Assembly: GCF_950295315.1 (NCBI RefSeq)
Contig: NC_080185.1
Span: forward strand, 46,729,237-46,793,236
From: Erinaceus europaeus
Lineage: Eukaryota; Chordata; Mammalia; Eulipotyphla; Erinaceidae
Reading direction: 5' to 3'
DNA: 64,000 bases
In this document: piece after piece, positions 54,558-64,000 of the stretch
Layout: each line of letters begins with the position of its first letter
How positions within the stretch are numbered: the first letter of the stretch is position 1
Program-made: the position numbers and the translations under genes
Notes under the pieces: model-generated
Databases searched by the model: none
Seen by the model: the letters and a program-made list of their open reading frames with translations, nothing else
Told to the model about the DNA's origin: nothing

Positions 54558-54693
54558 AGCTGAACAGAATTGAGTGTACTTATCAACTTAGGTGATTTGC
54601 ACATATTACTAAATTATTTCCTCTTCCAAATTCATATCTGACATAAGATCCTTCTCTAAAATAGTCAGTATTTCAGGATAGTCCTCAACTGTT

Positions 54694-54843
54694 CTTTTTT
54701 TTTTTAAATAGTAATTATTTTATTTTATTACCAGAGCACTGCTCAGCTCTGGCTTAATGGTGGTACAGGGGATTGAACCTGGGACTTCATAACCTCAGGC
54801 ATGAGAGTCTATTTGCATAACCATTATGCTATCTACCCCTGTC
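54694..54843 (-). mobile_element. SINE-D
   Basis: Cctcaactgt(t/c)c flanks both sides. Full reverse copy. Confidence 0.94.
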
Positions 54844-55579
54844 CCTCAACTGTCCTCTTAATGTGAACCTACCTTGGGAATCTTTCCTTGGATTTCACTG
54901 GAACACCACATTCACTTGCTTTTTTCTTTCTTGTGACAAAGTACACTCATGTAGGAAAGGAGAAGGAGCCCAGGAAATCAGTCTACCTAGATAGTGCACT
55001 GCTTTGCAAAAGTGTGTCACCCATGTTTTGAGTTCAGTCTGGTCCCCCTGCATTGCAGGCAGCTTTAGTCCCATTGTTTGCTTCTCTCTCTCTCTCTAAA
55101 GTAATCCCTCTGCAATGAAGCCCTGGTGATTAAGAAAGAAAACAAGAGCATTCAATCATCAGAACATAATAAGCAACTAGAAATGTGACATTTCTTTCTT
55201 CTTTTTTTTTTTTTTTTACCTTCCTCTTTTACTACCTCTCCTCTGTAAGAGATCAAAGACCTTATATTTACATTCACTGTGTGTTCCAAACACTGATGGT
55301 AAACAAAAGTCAGCCCCCATGCTCCGGAGCCCCAGGCAACCTCAAGAGTGTTTGTAGTTACCAGTCATTCAAGTCAACCTAATTTTATGAATAAAACAAA
55401 ATGAAAAGTAAATCCACTCATTTGTTCAAATGTAGCATGGAAGTCAGTAAGGGAATCACAAGCAGTGCTTTGTTGTGTGCGAACCAAGACTCCAGCCTGG
55501 ACCCCATCATACTGAAGGGAGCTTCAGTGCTTTGGTGTGTCTCTCTGCCTCTGTCTTTCTAGTTGAAAAAAGATGGTCT

Positions 55580-55800
55580 GGAGGAGGCTGGCAGTAGCGC
55601 AGCGAGTTAAGCGCAGGCGGGGCAAAGCACAAGGACTGGAGTAAAGATCCTGGTTTGAGCCCCAGGATCCCCACCTGTAGGGGAGTCCCTTTACAGGCTC
55701 AATTTCTCTTTGTCCTATCCAACAACAACAATAATTACTACAACAATAAAACAAAAAGGGCAACAAAAGGGAATAAATAAATAAATATTTAAAAAAAAAA
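55580..55800 (+). mobile_element. SINE-A with internal deletion
   Basis: Jumps from tccctttacaggc to tcaatttctctttg, losing the second half of the palindromic body. Gatggtctgga and tatggcctgga flank it. Confidence 0.9.
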
Positions 55801-55865
55801 TATGGCCTGGAGTGGTGAAGCCCCAGTAAGGACAAAAAGTAAAATAAACAAATTAACTTTCTTTA

Positions 55866-56141
55866 AAATGTTTTTTAAAAATATTTATGTATTCCCTTTT
55901 GTTGTGCCCCCCTTTTTAAATTTATTGTTGTAGTTGTCCTTGTTGGACAGGACAGAGAGAAATGGAGAGAGGAGGGGAAAACAGAGGGGGAGAGAAAGAA
56001 AGACACCTGCAGACCTGCTTTACAACTTGTGAAGCGACTCCCCTGCAGGTGCGGAGCCAGGAACTTGAACCAGGATCTTTATGCTGCTCCTTTCACTTTG
56101 CACCATGTGCACTTAACCCGCTGCACTACCACCTGACTCCC
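55866..56141 (-). mobile_element. SINE-A
   Basis: Reverse full copy, ending ctaccacctgactccc. Confidence 0.9.
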
Positions 56142-56249
56142 AATAAATAATTTTTATCCATTTTAACTGAAACCTGAAAATACCTTCCACCAAAATCTTT
56201 TCCTTAATAAACACAGCAATCACCTTGGCAAAGAGAGCTGCGACATTTC

Positions 56250-56690
56250 AACCTGGCCTCTGTACCTGTGGAACTACAGCAGCAAACCCTTGAATCTGTT
56301 CTTGCTCTCTCAGAATAGTCATGCAACCCAAGACCCACAGTACCTTGCCCGTCAGACATGGCTGACACCAGTGTCCAAGCCTAAGCATCTTATCCTGGTG
56401 CCCAGGCACCAGGACTTTGTGAAAAGTTTCCAAAGCCTGAACTAGTACTGGCATATACATTTAAATAGTTCTGACCCAGTTCTGGACTTCAGCAGGGGTG
56501 GCTGGTGGATCCTATTGGAACCTCTGATTTGACCGCCATACTGCTTCTCCCTCAGAAGGGAAAGCTAAGGGAACAAGGATCTGCAAACAAATTCCTCTTG
56601 ATGGCAGTAGCACACTGCAACTGCCTATCTACTTCCTGCCCAGTTCTCCCTCCACCACCCTTTGCTAAAGAAAAAAAACTATCAAGTCTC
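56250..56690 (+). repeat. H half-unit 5
   Basis: Cagacatggctgacaccag (56355), gaccgccatactgcttctcc (56530), core cctcttgatggcagt (56594-56608), ctccaccaccctttgc. Confidence 0.83.
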
Positions 56691-56847
56691 AAATATGATG
56701 ACTACCATCTTGGACTCTGAGAGAAGAGTCATTTAGACTGCTCCAGGGAGTGGAACCTAATTCCTGCTAGGTGCTCCTCAGTCCAGGAGAAACTACAATG
56801 CTTTATGCAACAGACTTGCATGCCTGAGACTCTGAGGTTCCAATGTC

Positions 56848-57164
56848 TTTTTTTAAAATATATATTATTTATTTATTTTGCCTCCAGGGTTATTGCTGGG
56901 CTCTGTGCCTGCACTACAAATCCACTGCTTCTGGAGGCCTTCCTCCCCCCCATTTTGTTGCCCTAGTTGTTACTGTTGCCATTGATGTTGTTGTTGGGTA
57001 AGAGAGAGGACGTGAAGACCGAGAGGGGAGAGAAAGATAGACACCTGCAGAGTTGCTTCAGGGCTTTTGAAGCTACACCCCTGCAGGTGGGGATCCTTGC
57101 GCAGGTCCTTGAGCTTTGTACCACTTGAGCTTAACCCACTGCTCTACTGCCCGACCCCCCCCAA
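56848..57164 (-). mobile_element. SINE A-long
   Basis: Gaggttccaat and aaggttccaat flank it. Absent from the paralogous old SINE at 46066. Confidence 0.92.
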
Positions 57165-57284
57165 GGTTCCAATTTCAATAGATAGCACCACTATGAGGGT
57201 TAACAGTATTCTAGTGTCAATGCCTCTTTTTCCTTCTCTGTCTGTCGCTTTCTTTGTCTCTCTCATTGAAATACATAAATAGCG

Positions 57285-57585
57285 GCCAGGCAGTGGCACA
57301 TCCAGTAGAGTGCACACTTTACCATGCACAAGGACCCAGGCTCAAGCCCCTGGCCCCCACCAGCAAGAGGAAGCAGTGCTGCAAGTCTCTGTTTCTCTGC
57401 TTCCCTTCCCCCCTCCCCCTCTCCCTTTCTATCCTCCTTCCCTCACTATTTTCTGTCTCTATCTAAAAGGGAAAAAAATAAAAAGGAAAAAAAAAATGGC
57501 CACCAATAGTAATGGATTAGTCAGTAGACAAGCCCAGCGATAACCCTGGTAGAACTAAAATAAATAAAAACATCTTTAAAAAGAA
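57285..57585 (+). mobile_element. SINE B-long
   Basis: Cggccaggcagtggcacatcc head, module ggccaccaatagtaatgg. The corresponding place at 46200 keeps only its end. Confidence 0.85.
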
Positions 57586-57599
57586 AAGACAAAATGATT

Positions 57600-58075
57600 A
57601 TACTTGTGGAGAGGAGGAGGCAGAAAACAAAAGGCATACTGCTCACTTCTTGGACTCCTTTTGACCAGTTTCCCCTCCTCCAACCCAGACATGGCAGCCA
57701 CCAGGGTTCAGAGCCCTGGCTTCCTTTTCCTGGGTCATTGGGCTCCAGAGGTGTACACATTAGTTCTCTGTCTATATTTGGTCCTGCCAGGGAATGACCT
57801 TGCCACAACCCAGGCTTTCCCTTGACAGAGGAGCTGTGGAGCTTGATGGCTAGCAAAAAGTAGTATGACAGAACCAGGACTTTCTGGTCAAGACTCCTCC
57901 GCACACACAACCGCCATTTTGTTCCTCCACACAGGGCTCCAAATCTAGGCTCCAATTCAGGACTTAGGGGACTGACAAAATAGTGCCTCTTGATGGCAGT
58001 ATTGCACCAGAAACATCAACTATCCCTAGCCATGAGGTTTCTCCCTCCGCCCTTTCCTGAAGAAAAAAACAAAAA
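57600..58075 (+). repeat. H half-unit 6
   Basis: Ccaacccagacatggcagccaccag (57680), aaccgccattttgttcctcc (57909; a near-perfect reverse YY1 site), core cctcttgatggcagt (57986-58000), ccctccgccctttcctgaag. Confidence 0.88.
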
Positions 58076-58164
58076 AGTCCACTAAATATTAGTTCAACAC
58101 CATAAACATTTTCAAATGGATCTCTATACCTTTTTCCGTTTTTCTATGTCTGTATATAATGTAT

Positions 58165-58612
58165 GTATATATTGCCACCAGGGTTCAGTTTCTACACAAT
58201 GATTCCTCTGCTCAAAACAGCCATTTTTCTTTCTTTCCTTTTCTTCTGGGGGCTGGGGCTGGTAGAGAGGGAGAGTTAAGTGTGTGTGTGTGTGGGGGGG
58301 GGACAGAGAGTTAGGGAAGGGGTAGATAGCATAATGGTTATGCAAAGAGATGCTATGCTCATGCCTTAACACTCCAAAGTCAGAAGTTCAGTCCCCTGCA
58401 CCACCATAAGCCAGAGCTGAAGTGTTCTGATGTTAAAAAATTAAAATGAAATAAAATAAATAAAATAAATTTTAAAAAGAGAAAGAGAGGCTTGCAGCAC
58501 TGCTCTCTCTGCAGATTATGGAAGTTCCTACCCCTGATGGAGACCAAGAGCTGGAACTCAGATCCTCACTCATGCTAGTATGTAATCCTTTGGGTATGAT
58601 ACTCCTGACTCC
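58165..58612 (-). mobile_element. SINE B-long, split by SINE-D
   Basis: Module gccaccagggttcagtttc. Head resumes at 58488 (cttgcagcactgctctc). A GT run and G-run lie at 58279-58312. Confidence 0.75.
58318..58480 (+). mobile_element. SINE-D
   Basis: Ggggtagatagcataatggttatgc to agagctgaagtgttctg. Not at the paralogous 47.2-kb site. Confidence 0.92.
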
Positions 58613-58915
58613 TTTATTCACTCATTAACATAAAGAAGGGGAGAAATCATCATTTGAGATAGGGCTGGAAAACACCCACACCAAGTCCTATGTCTAACCT
58701 CTTGGAGATCTTCCTCACAGAGCTCAGTTCCTTTGCCTCAAATTGAAACAGATGGTAGAATGGTTGACTCAGCATTCACCCCTGAGGCTTCATAGCAGCA
58801 CTGCTGTAAGCCAAAGCCTCACAGTCTCCAGCTATCTTTCAATCTGTCTGGCTGTCTATGGTATCCTTCAATCTGTCTATCTCTATATCTCTCTCTCAGT
58901 AAAATAAAATAAAGA
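58613..58915 (+). repeat. Duplicated block S, related to 47483-47600 and 51420-51620
   Basis: Gaaggggagaaatcatcatt matches 47500. Cctcaaattgaaacagatggtagaatgg matches 51460. Confidence 0.7.
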
Positions 58916-59075
58916 GGCAAGGTGGTGGAACACCTGGTAGAGTGCACACAGAACAAGGGTCAAGTCCTTGTTACCCACCTGCAAAGGGGAAGTTTCACAA
59001 GGGGTAAAACAGTGTTGCATGGCTTTCTCTCTCCATCTCTCTCCCTCTCCCTCCCTCACTCTTTCTTTCTTTTTC
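58916..59075 (+). mobile_element. SINE-B
   Basis: Paralog of 51632 (gcaaggtggtggaacacctggtagag). The 3' part is cut by a reverse SINE-D stub at about 59076-59125. Confidence 0.87.
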
Positions 59076-59140
59076 TTTTACCAAAGCCACTGCTTAGCTC
59101 TGGTTTATGGTTGGTATGGGGGATCCTCTTTTTTTCTTTC

Positions 59141-59195
59141 TATTTATTTATTTATTTATTATTTTTTTCTATTTATTTATTTATTTATTTATTTA
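59141..59195 (+). repeat. (TTTA)n microsatellite
   Basis: Two runs of ATTT/TTTA separated by tttttctat. Confidence 0.95.
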
Positions 59196-59271
59196 TGTTT
59201 CACTCTCAGTGGCAGCCCTTAGGTGACAATGATAGCTATGATAAGATTTTATCTGATAAAAGAGGTTTGTG

Positions 59272-59631
59272 GGGGTCGGGCGGTGGCGCAGTGGTTTAAG
59301 CGCATGTGGCGCAAAGCGCAGGGACCGGCGTAAGGATCCCGGTTCGAGCCCCCAGCTCCCCACCTGTAGGGGAGTCGCTTCACAAGCAGTGAAGCAGTGA
59401 AGCAGGTCTACAGGTGTCTCTCTCTCTCCCCCTCTCTGTCTTCCCCTCCTCTCTCCATTTCTCTCTGTTCTATCCAACAACGAACAACATCAACAATGTT
59501 AATAATAATAACCACAAAGAGGCTACAACAAGGGCAACAAAAGGGGGAAAAAATGGCCTCCAGGAGCGGTGGATTCATGGTGCAGGCACCGAGCCCAGCA
59601 ATAACCCTGGAGGGAAGAAAAAAAAAAAAAA
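59272..59631 (+). mobile_element. SINE A-long, young
   Basis: Head gggtcgggcggtggcgcag, B box gttcgagccc, complete module. Gaggtttg and aaggtttg flank it. Confidence 0.94.
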
Positions 59632-60112
59632 AGGTTTGCAGGAACCTGTTTCCATCCAGGCTGAAACCACTTTGAGATTTCCAAGGAAGGGGTACTGAGA
59701 TAAAAGCTTATAACCAGCCATGTCTTCAGAGTGGCTTCCTCTAGTCCACTTTAAATATGGCAGCCATCAGGATAGTGAGCTTTGGCTTTCGGTTTCCTCC
59801 CCAACACGCTCTGGGGATGTATCAGAGGCCTGTCTTTGTAGTTTCCAGGACTCAGTCAGGACTTGGCCCAAGATATCAATGTGCCCTATCAAGCTCTGGA
59901 CCTCACCAGACAGGGAAGAGTGATGGAAGGAAGATCTTTATTTGTTCTGTCTGAGATTCGGACTTGACTGCCAAAAGGCTCCATTACAAGGGACAATGCA
60001 GGCCTCTACAGATGAGCAAACAATTTCCTCTTGATGGCAGTATTGTACCAGAAATTTCAACCTGCTCTAGTCCCAAGTCTTCTTCCTCCACCTTTTGCTG
60101 AAGAAAAAAAAA
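59632..60112 (+). repeat. H half-unit 7, diverged
   Basis: Aatatggcagccatcagg (59755), core cctcttgatggcagt (60027-60041) with attgtaccagaaat, cttcctccaccttttgctg, poly-A. Confidence 0.83.
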
Positions 60113-60299
60113 AAAAAAGATACTGCCATCAACAGTCTGATGTCCAGTAAACATGTTGGCTCACCTTCATAGCCAGTTCAGTTTTCCAGAGAGCAAAGCC
60201 TCTTCCTAGTTGGGTCCCAGTAGCTGGCTTTCAAGACCAAAAGGCAATGGTGGCTCATGGTAGCCTTTAGCAGGGGGGCCTGAACGTCTGTAACTGTAT

Positions 60300-60480
60300 T
60301 GTTATTTATGTATTTTTAGAAGAAAGAGAAACAACAGCCAGTGTTCCGTCATCTGTGGAGTACCCTGGCACTATCAGTGATGCTTCTTTATGGTGCCGGG
60401 GCTGGAATCCAGAGTCCCCCATACACCAGAACAAATGTTCTACTGAGTGAGCTATTTCCCAGAGCCTTTAGCACTCCAGC
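60300..60480 (-). mobile_element. Old SINE, type uncertain
   Basis: Gtgccggggctggaatccag and tgagctatttcccagag look like a reverse tRNA-type head. Too diverged to assign. Confidence 0.45.
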
Positions 60481-60838
60481 TGTGCAGAAGGCACAATGTA
60501 TGGATACAGAGTCTGAGACCTACCCTAGTTAGTTCCAAAGCAGCATATTATCTATCACTCATGTGTTCTCAGGGGTAATGGAGAGAGAAAAGGGCATAGA
60601 AGGTGGATGCAGCCTATGGATACCATCAAAGGAGGGTAGTGAGGTAAACCTCCCTGGCAAGATGAAAACTTGGACCTTCTCTAAAAACCTTCCTGTTGAA
60701 TGGGTATACACAATTCATTTGATGGGGTAGCCAACTGCCTCTCCAGATATGCAAATGTTTTGAATTAAAATCCACTGGAATGGCTTGGACTTCTAGAAAT
60801 TCTTTATCGAGCCACAAAATGCACAGCAAGAAGCCACT
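60481..60838. other. No recognised feature
   Basis: About 360 bp of unique-looking DNA. An octamer-type atgcaaat is at about 60752, probably by chance. Confidence 0.4.
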
Positions 60839-60930
60839 GACAAGATGGCTGACATTTCTGGAACAACAATGCCAATAATCATAAGATTTTTGCTTTTGGT
60901 TGTTAGCTCTTCTCTGTAGATCCATTTGAT
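60839..60930 (-). repeat. H end, reverse, decayed
   Basis: Catttctggaacaacaatgcc (60853-60873) matches the left-arm phrase atttctggaacaacagtgcc of unit A. The rest of the core is mutated. Confidence 0.55.
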
Positions 60931-61560
60931 TAAAGCCATAATGGAGAAAGTAGGTTCAGAACACTCCATGGACTCTTGATTCCTGACCTAACCACAAGGA
61001 ATCTCAAGTTGGTATGGAAACAACTCATAAAAGAGGGAATCTGGAATGTTTACCAAGTTTAAGCCAACAGACCATACAGCTTCCAAGGCTGTGAGAATAT
61101 AGCTTCTAGAGAGGAAAACTTCAGAATGAAGTAACTAGAACTGCTATTCCAAGACTTCTAGCCAATAAGAATTCAAAAGCCAATGCCCCATCTGTAGGAC
61201 TCAGGCCAAGACAACAAGGAAAAAGGGAAAATGGAAGTATCTACCACCCTCAGCATTCAGCTCTGAAGCAAGCATAGGATTGTGATACAGAAGGGCCAGG
61301 TCTTCTTAATGTACTGAAGACTCTCAGGGAAGCTCAGGAAAGGGGACCCAGCAATTTGAAGTCAGTCTGACGACTGCTTCTCAATTGATTGTAGGAGCGT
61401 CTGAAACAGGTCTTTTTCTTCAAAGTCAGTAAACTGCCAATATGGCAGAGTAGCTATCTTTAGGCATTGCTTCATTTGACCAAGTATTACTGAGAATTAG
61501 TGTCAGAGAACTAAAATTATGTGATCAGGAAAAACACACAATAATAAATAACACCAGGTT
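60931..61560. other. No recognised feature
   Basis: About 630 bp free of SINEs. No open frame or splice pair stands out. Possibly diverged interior of an H unit. Confidence 0.35.
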
Positions 61561-61802
61561 CTTGGCCCCCTTTGGAGATGATACAACAAAAACAGGGGTG
61601 CAGCTTTTGGTTAAGTAGACTATTGGTTAAATGTGAGAGCAAAAGCTTTATTTCATTAAAAGGAGATCAGTGTAAATTCAATGAGAGTATAAGAAGTACA
61701 GGTGAGAGTTGTTTAAATGTTTCTTAGTACTTTTAATAACTGCAAATGACATCCTCCCAATTCCTGCACAACTGTATTTCTAAGCACAAGCAGATTTATT
61801 TT

Positions 61803-61960
61803 AAATTATTATTTTAAAGAATTTATTTATTCATGAGAAAGATAGGGGAGAGAGAAAGAACCAGACATCACTCTGGTACATGTGCTGCCAGGGATCAAAC
61901 TCAGGTCCTCCTGCTTGAGAGTCCAATGCTTTAGTCACTGCGCTACCTTCCGGTCCACTT
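61803..61960 (-). mobile_element. SINE-C
   Basis: Reverse copy ending gcgctaccttccggtcca. Tttaaat(t/a)(a/g)ttatttt flanks. Confidence 0.92.
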
Positions 61961-62099
61961 TAAATAGTTATTTTACTGGGGGTAATAATGGTTTACATTA
62001 TTACAGACACCTGTGATGGGTGTCTGCAAACAGTTTTCATCAACTCAAGTCCCTCTTAACCAGTGTATACTGGGTACCCAAACTATGCACAAGGAGCAG

Positions 62100-62309
62100 T
62101 TCAAAAATCAGGGTCGAACTCCATGCTCCCCACTTGAGAGAATGGAGAGGGAGAAAACAGGTGAAGCAGGTCTGCAGTCTTTCTCTCCTTCTCTCCCCTC
62201 CTCTCTAAATTTCTCTCTGTCTTATCCAATAAAATGGAGAAAATATCCGAAAGCAGTGCATTCTTAGTGCCTGCACCAAGTCCCAGTGATAACCCTGCAG
62301 GCAAAAAAA

Positions 62310-62330
<21 letters not shown>
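62100..62330 (+). mobile_element. SINE A-long, damaged
   Basis: Head lost. Body shortened (gagaatggagagggag insertion). Module ccgaaagcagtgcattc...aaccctgcaggc. Confidence 0.78.

Positions 62331-62360
<30 letters not shown>
62327..62360 (+). repeat. (AT)n microsatellite
   Basis: About 16 AT repeats after the A tail of the preceding SINE. Confidence 0.97.
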
Positions 62361-62416
62361 TAACCACCAACAACGCTGCCACCCCAGATTTCAAGTGCAA
62401 AAATAGAGTAGCCAGG

Positions 62417-62705
62417 GAATCCGGTGTTAATGCAGCGGGTAAAACGCACATGGCACGAAGCACAAGAAATGGCTTAAGGATCCCGGTTCGCAAACCCCAG
62501 CTCCCCACCTGCAAGGGAGTCACTTCACAGGTGAAGCAGGTCTGCAGGTGTCTTATCTTTCTCGCTCCCTCTGTCTTCTCCTCCTCTCTCCATTTCTCTC
62601 TGTCCTAACAACGACATCAATAACTACAACAGTAATAACTATAACAACAATAAAAACAAGGGCAGCAAAAGGGAAAATAAATAAATAAAAAGAAAAAAAA
62701 AAAAG
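62417..62705 (+). mobile_element. SINE-A
   Basis: Head gggaatccggtgttaatgcagcggg. Gagtagcca and gagtggcca flank. Confidence 0.92.
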
Positions 62706-62864
62706 AGTGGCCAAAAAGAACAAGGAAGTGTTAAATCTCCTAGGCTCAATTGCCTTTTAGCCCCACCCCCGTCCTCTATGATTGGCTCATTCATATTTAC
62801 ACACTGCTTTGTGATTCGCACTGATGAAGGCGAATTACTTCATTGAACTAGTCTTAACGCAGAG

Positions 62865-62882
62865 ATTTCTGGGAAATGTAGT
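62865..62882 (-). promoter_or_regulatory. ZNF143-like motif near an inverted CCAAT box
   Basis: The minus strand reads ACTACATTTCCCAGAAAT, one mismatch from ACTACAATTCCCAGAA. It lies about 85 bp from a gattggct. This pairing is common at TATA-less promoters. No CpG island or transcript evidence is visible. Confidence 0.45.
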
Positions 62883-62960
62883 CAAAATACATAGTCCAGT
62901 ACCTAGGTCTATTTATTTATTTTTAAAGAGACCTCACCCACTGATTCTTTAAGGAAGAGA

Positions 62961-63299
62961 ATGTTGGTGTGGATATCTGTCTGGAACAGTGTTCTGGTGT
63001 GCTGCTGCTGCTGCTTTCAAATTGGCTCAACACAGTAATACAGACAATGACACTCTCTTCCTGCTTCCCCGAACTCCACTGCCTTCTGAACCTACCCAGA
63101 GGCAGCCATCACCTCAAGGCCCTTGACTGGGTAGCCAGATCTGCATAGAGGGATAACAAGTCCCGCCTCCACAGGCTGCCATCAGTTACTATGGCTCTGG
63201 GGTGACCGCAGTCATGCTTGACTTTTACTGAGCCCAAGAAATGCTTTCAAGTTTCTAGACCCACCAAAAACACACCTACTCTTTCACTAGAGTAATGAG
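62961..63299. other. No recognised repeat; short (CTG)n
   Basis: Gtgctgctgctgctgcttt at about 63000. Otherwise unique-looking with moderate GC. No convincing exon. Confidence 0.4.
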
Positions 63300-63705
63300 C
63301 AAGTGGTCAAAACGACATTCTTTGGTCTTGGCCCTCTACAGAGACTTCCTCTACTGTGGCACAACATGGCTGCCACCAGTATTCAGAGCCTCCAGTGATA
63401 AACCCACCATGCACCAACTCCTCGTCTTGTCTGTTTCTGGAGCTTTTGAGAGTTTAACCTTGTCCCATGCTTTCCCGATGCCAGGTGGGGGTCTCGAAAG
63501 ACCCTGGCAAGGAAAGGTAAGAGGAAGACTGAATTCATTCGTGTTTGGACTCAGGCTTCCCACACTTCCTTATTGCTCCTCCAAGAAAGCCAGAGAAAAG
63601 ATCACCTCTTGATGGCAGTATTGCACCAGAAATTACAACTTGTTGGCTTCCTCTCCACCCTGCCATTCCCCAACTTTTTCCCTCCCCCTTTAGCTTAAGG
63701 GGGAA
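63300..63705 (+). repeat. H half-unit 8
   Basis: Caacatggctgccaccagtattcagagcc (63363), core cctcttgatggcagt (63605-63619), then a stretched CCCTCCCCCTTTAGC end. Confidence 0.85.
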
Positions 63706-63770
63706 TATATATATATATATATTAAATATATTTTTATATATTTATATATTTTATATAATTATATATATAA
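63706..63770 (+). repeat. AT-rich (TA)n microsatellite
   Basis: Tatatatat and ttatatatt variants where the poly-A end of other H copies lies. Confidence 0.95.
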
Positions 63771-64000
63771 TTCCACATCCTACTTTTGCTGATTCTACTG
63801 CCCAGGGTCTTGGGATTTGGGGGCTGGGGAAGGAGATGGGGGCAACTTCTTGTTCTTTCTGTTTTTCTTTTTTATCTACGAGAAAAAGAAAGGGTGGACA
63901 CCTCCATAAATGCACGTAAAGGAGATAACACGGATTGTCTACCAGTGGATTCTAGAAGAAAATAAGTGATAAAAAGGCAATCTGGGGCAAAGAAAATAAA
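63771..64000. other. No recognised feature
   Basis: Unique-looking DNA to the window end. Confidence 0.4.

Larger units (their letters stand above)
54301..54960 (+). repeat. Duplicated block R2
   Basis: Counterpart of 48351-48837. SINE-C and SINE-D entered after the duplication. Confidence 0.75.
55150..56249 (+). repeat. Duplicated block Q2
   Basis: Counterpart of 44400-45350, carrying different SINE insertions. Confidence 0.75.
61570..62960 (+). repeat. Duplicated block P2, related to 28820-29880
   Basis: Same order of matches as P1. It also keeps a GC-richer part (62755-62890) with a gattggct (reverse CCAAT box) at 62779 and the ZNF143-like motif. The SINE insertions differ from P1. Confidence 0.65.

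Noticed and set aside
60300..60530. Exon after gtatttttag at 60319
   Set aside because: The acceptor is weak, no donor follows, and the sequence looks like an old reverse SINE.
25556..63705. CRISPR-like or satellite array
   Set aside because: The cores are spaced irregularly by hundreds to thousands of bases within longer homologous units, in a mammalian genome.

Overview
The window is non-coding-rich nuclear DNA from a placental mammal, most likely a hedgehog (Erinaceus or a close relative). The main reason is that it is packed with tRNA-derived SINEs of the kind I know as ERI elements from Erinaceidae. L1 remnants on both strands, solo or partial LTRs and many microsatellites fit the same picture. 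I see no complete protein-coding gene. Only one short stretch (8089-8159) looks like a spliced exon. All repeat ends below were read by eye and are approximate to a few bases unless a target-site duplication (TSD) is given.

SINE names used here. SINE-A begins GGGAGTCGGGCTGTAGCGCA (A box) with a GGTTCGAACCC B box, a palindromic CACCTGCAG...CTGCAGGTG body, a CT-rich stretch and an AACAACAAxAATAA tail. A-long is the same plus a roughly 60-nt module (GCCTCCAGGAGCAGTGG...AACCCTGGAGGC) before the A tail. SINE-B begins GGCCGGGTGGTGGCGCACCTGG, and B-long has the related extra module. SINE-C begins TGGTCCGGGAGGTGGCGCAG and ends TCTTTCTCATTAATAAATAAA. SINE-D, usually seen in reverse, is TTTACCAGAGCACTGCTCAG...ATAACCATTATGCTATCT.

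A further family, here called H, is not one I can name. Its half-unit is about 350-450 bp. It carries an ACATGGC(A/G)GC motif near one end, a very conserved CTTGATGGCA core near the other, then a CTCCCTCC(A/G)CCCTTTG segment and an A-rich end. Two half-units joined head to head make a roughly 0.95-kb inverted unit.

Layout. 1-7 kb: antisense L1 with SINE insertions, an L1 5'-like segment, and a reverse full H copy (4.8-6.4 kb). 7-13.6 kb: SINE-dense DNA with the candidate exon. 13.6-23.9 kb: four tandem units, each an inverted H element followed by an L1 ORF2/3' remnant. Three of the four units are nearly identical, so the amplification is recent. 24.0-24.4 kb: a CpG-rich, largely open LINE C-terminal fragment that is not L1. 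25.5-41 kb: more H half-units, a solo LTR (27.7-28.3 kb), a long L1 3' fragment (35.7-37.25 kb) and the 5' end of an antisense retrovirus-like element with a Lys-type primer site (38.1-39.0 kb). 43.6-63.7 kb: diverged duplicated blocks holding about eight H half-units, all in the same orientation, interleaved with nested SINEs. A block at 61.6-63 kb is related to 28.8-29.8 kb, and both keep a ZNF143-like motif.

The most interesting signal is the H family. Its conserved core matches the CTCF consensus CCASYAGRKGGCRSY at 13-14 of 15 positions, always missing the same A. It is paired with a YY1-like ATGGCGGC motif. From 26 to 64 kb nearly all copies point the same way. This recalls CTCF-bound macrosatellites such as DXZ4, but binding is inference and untested.
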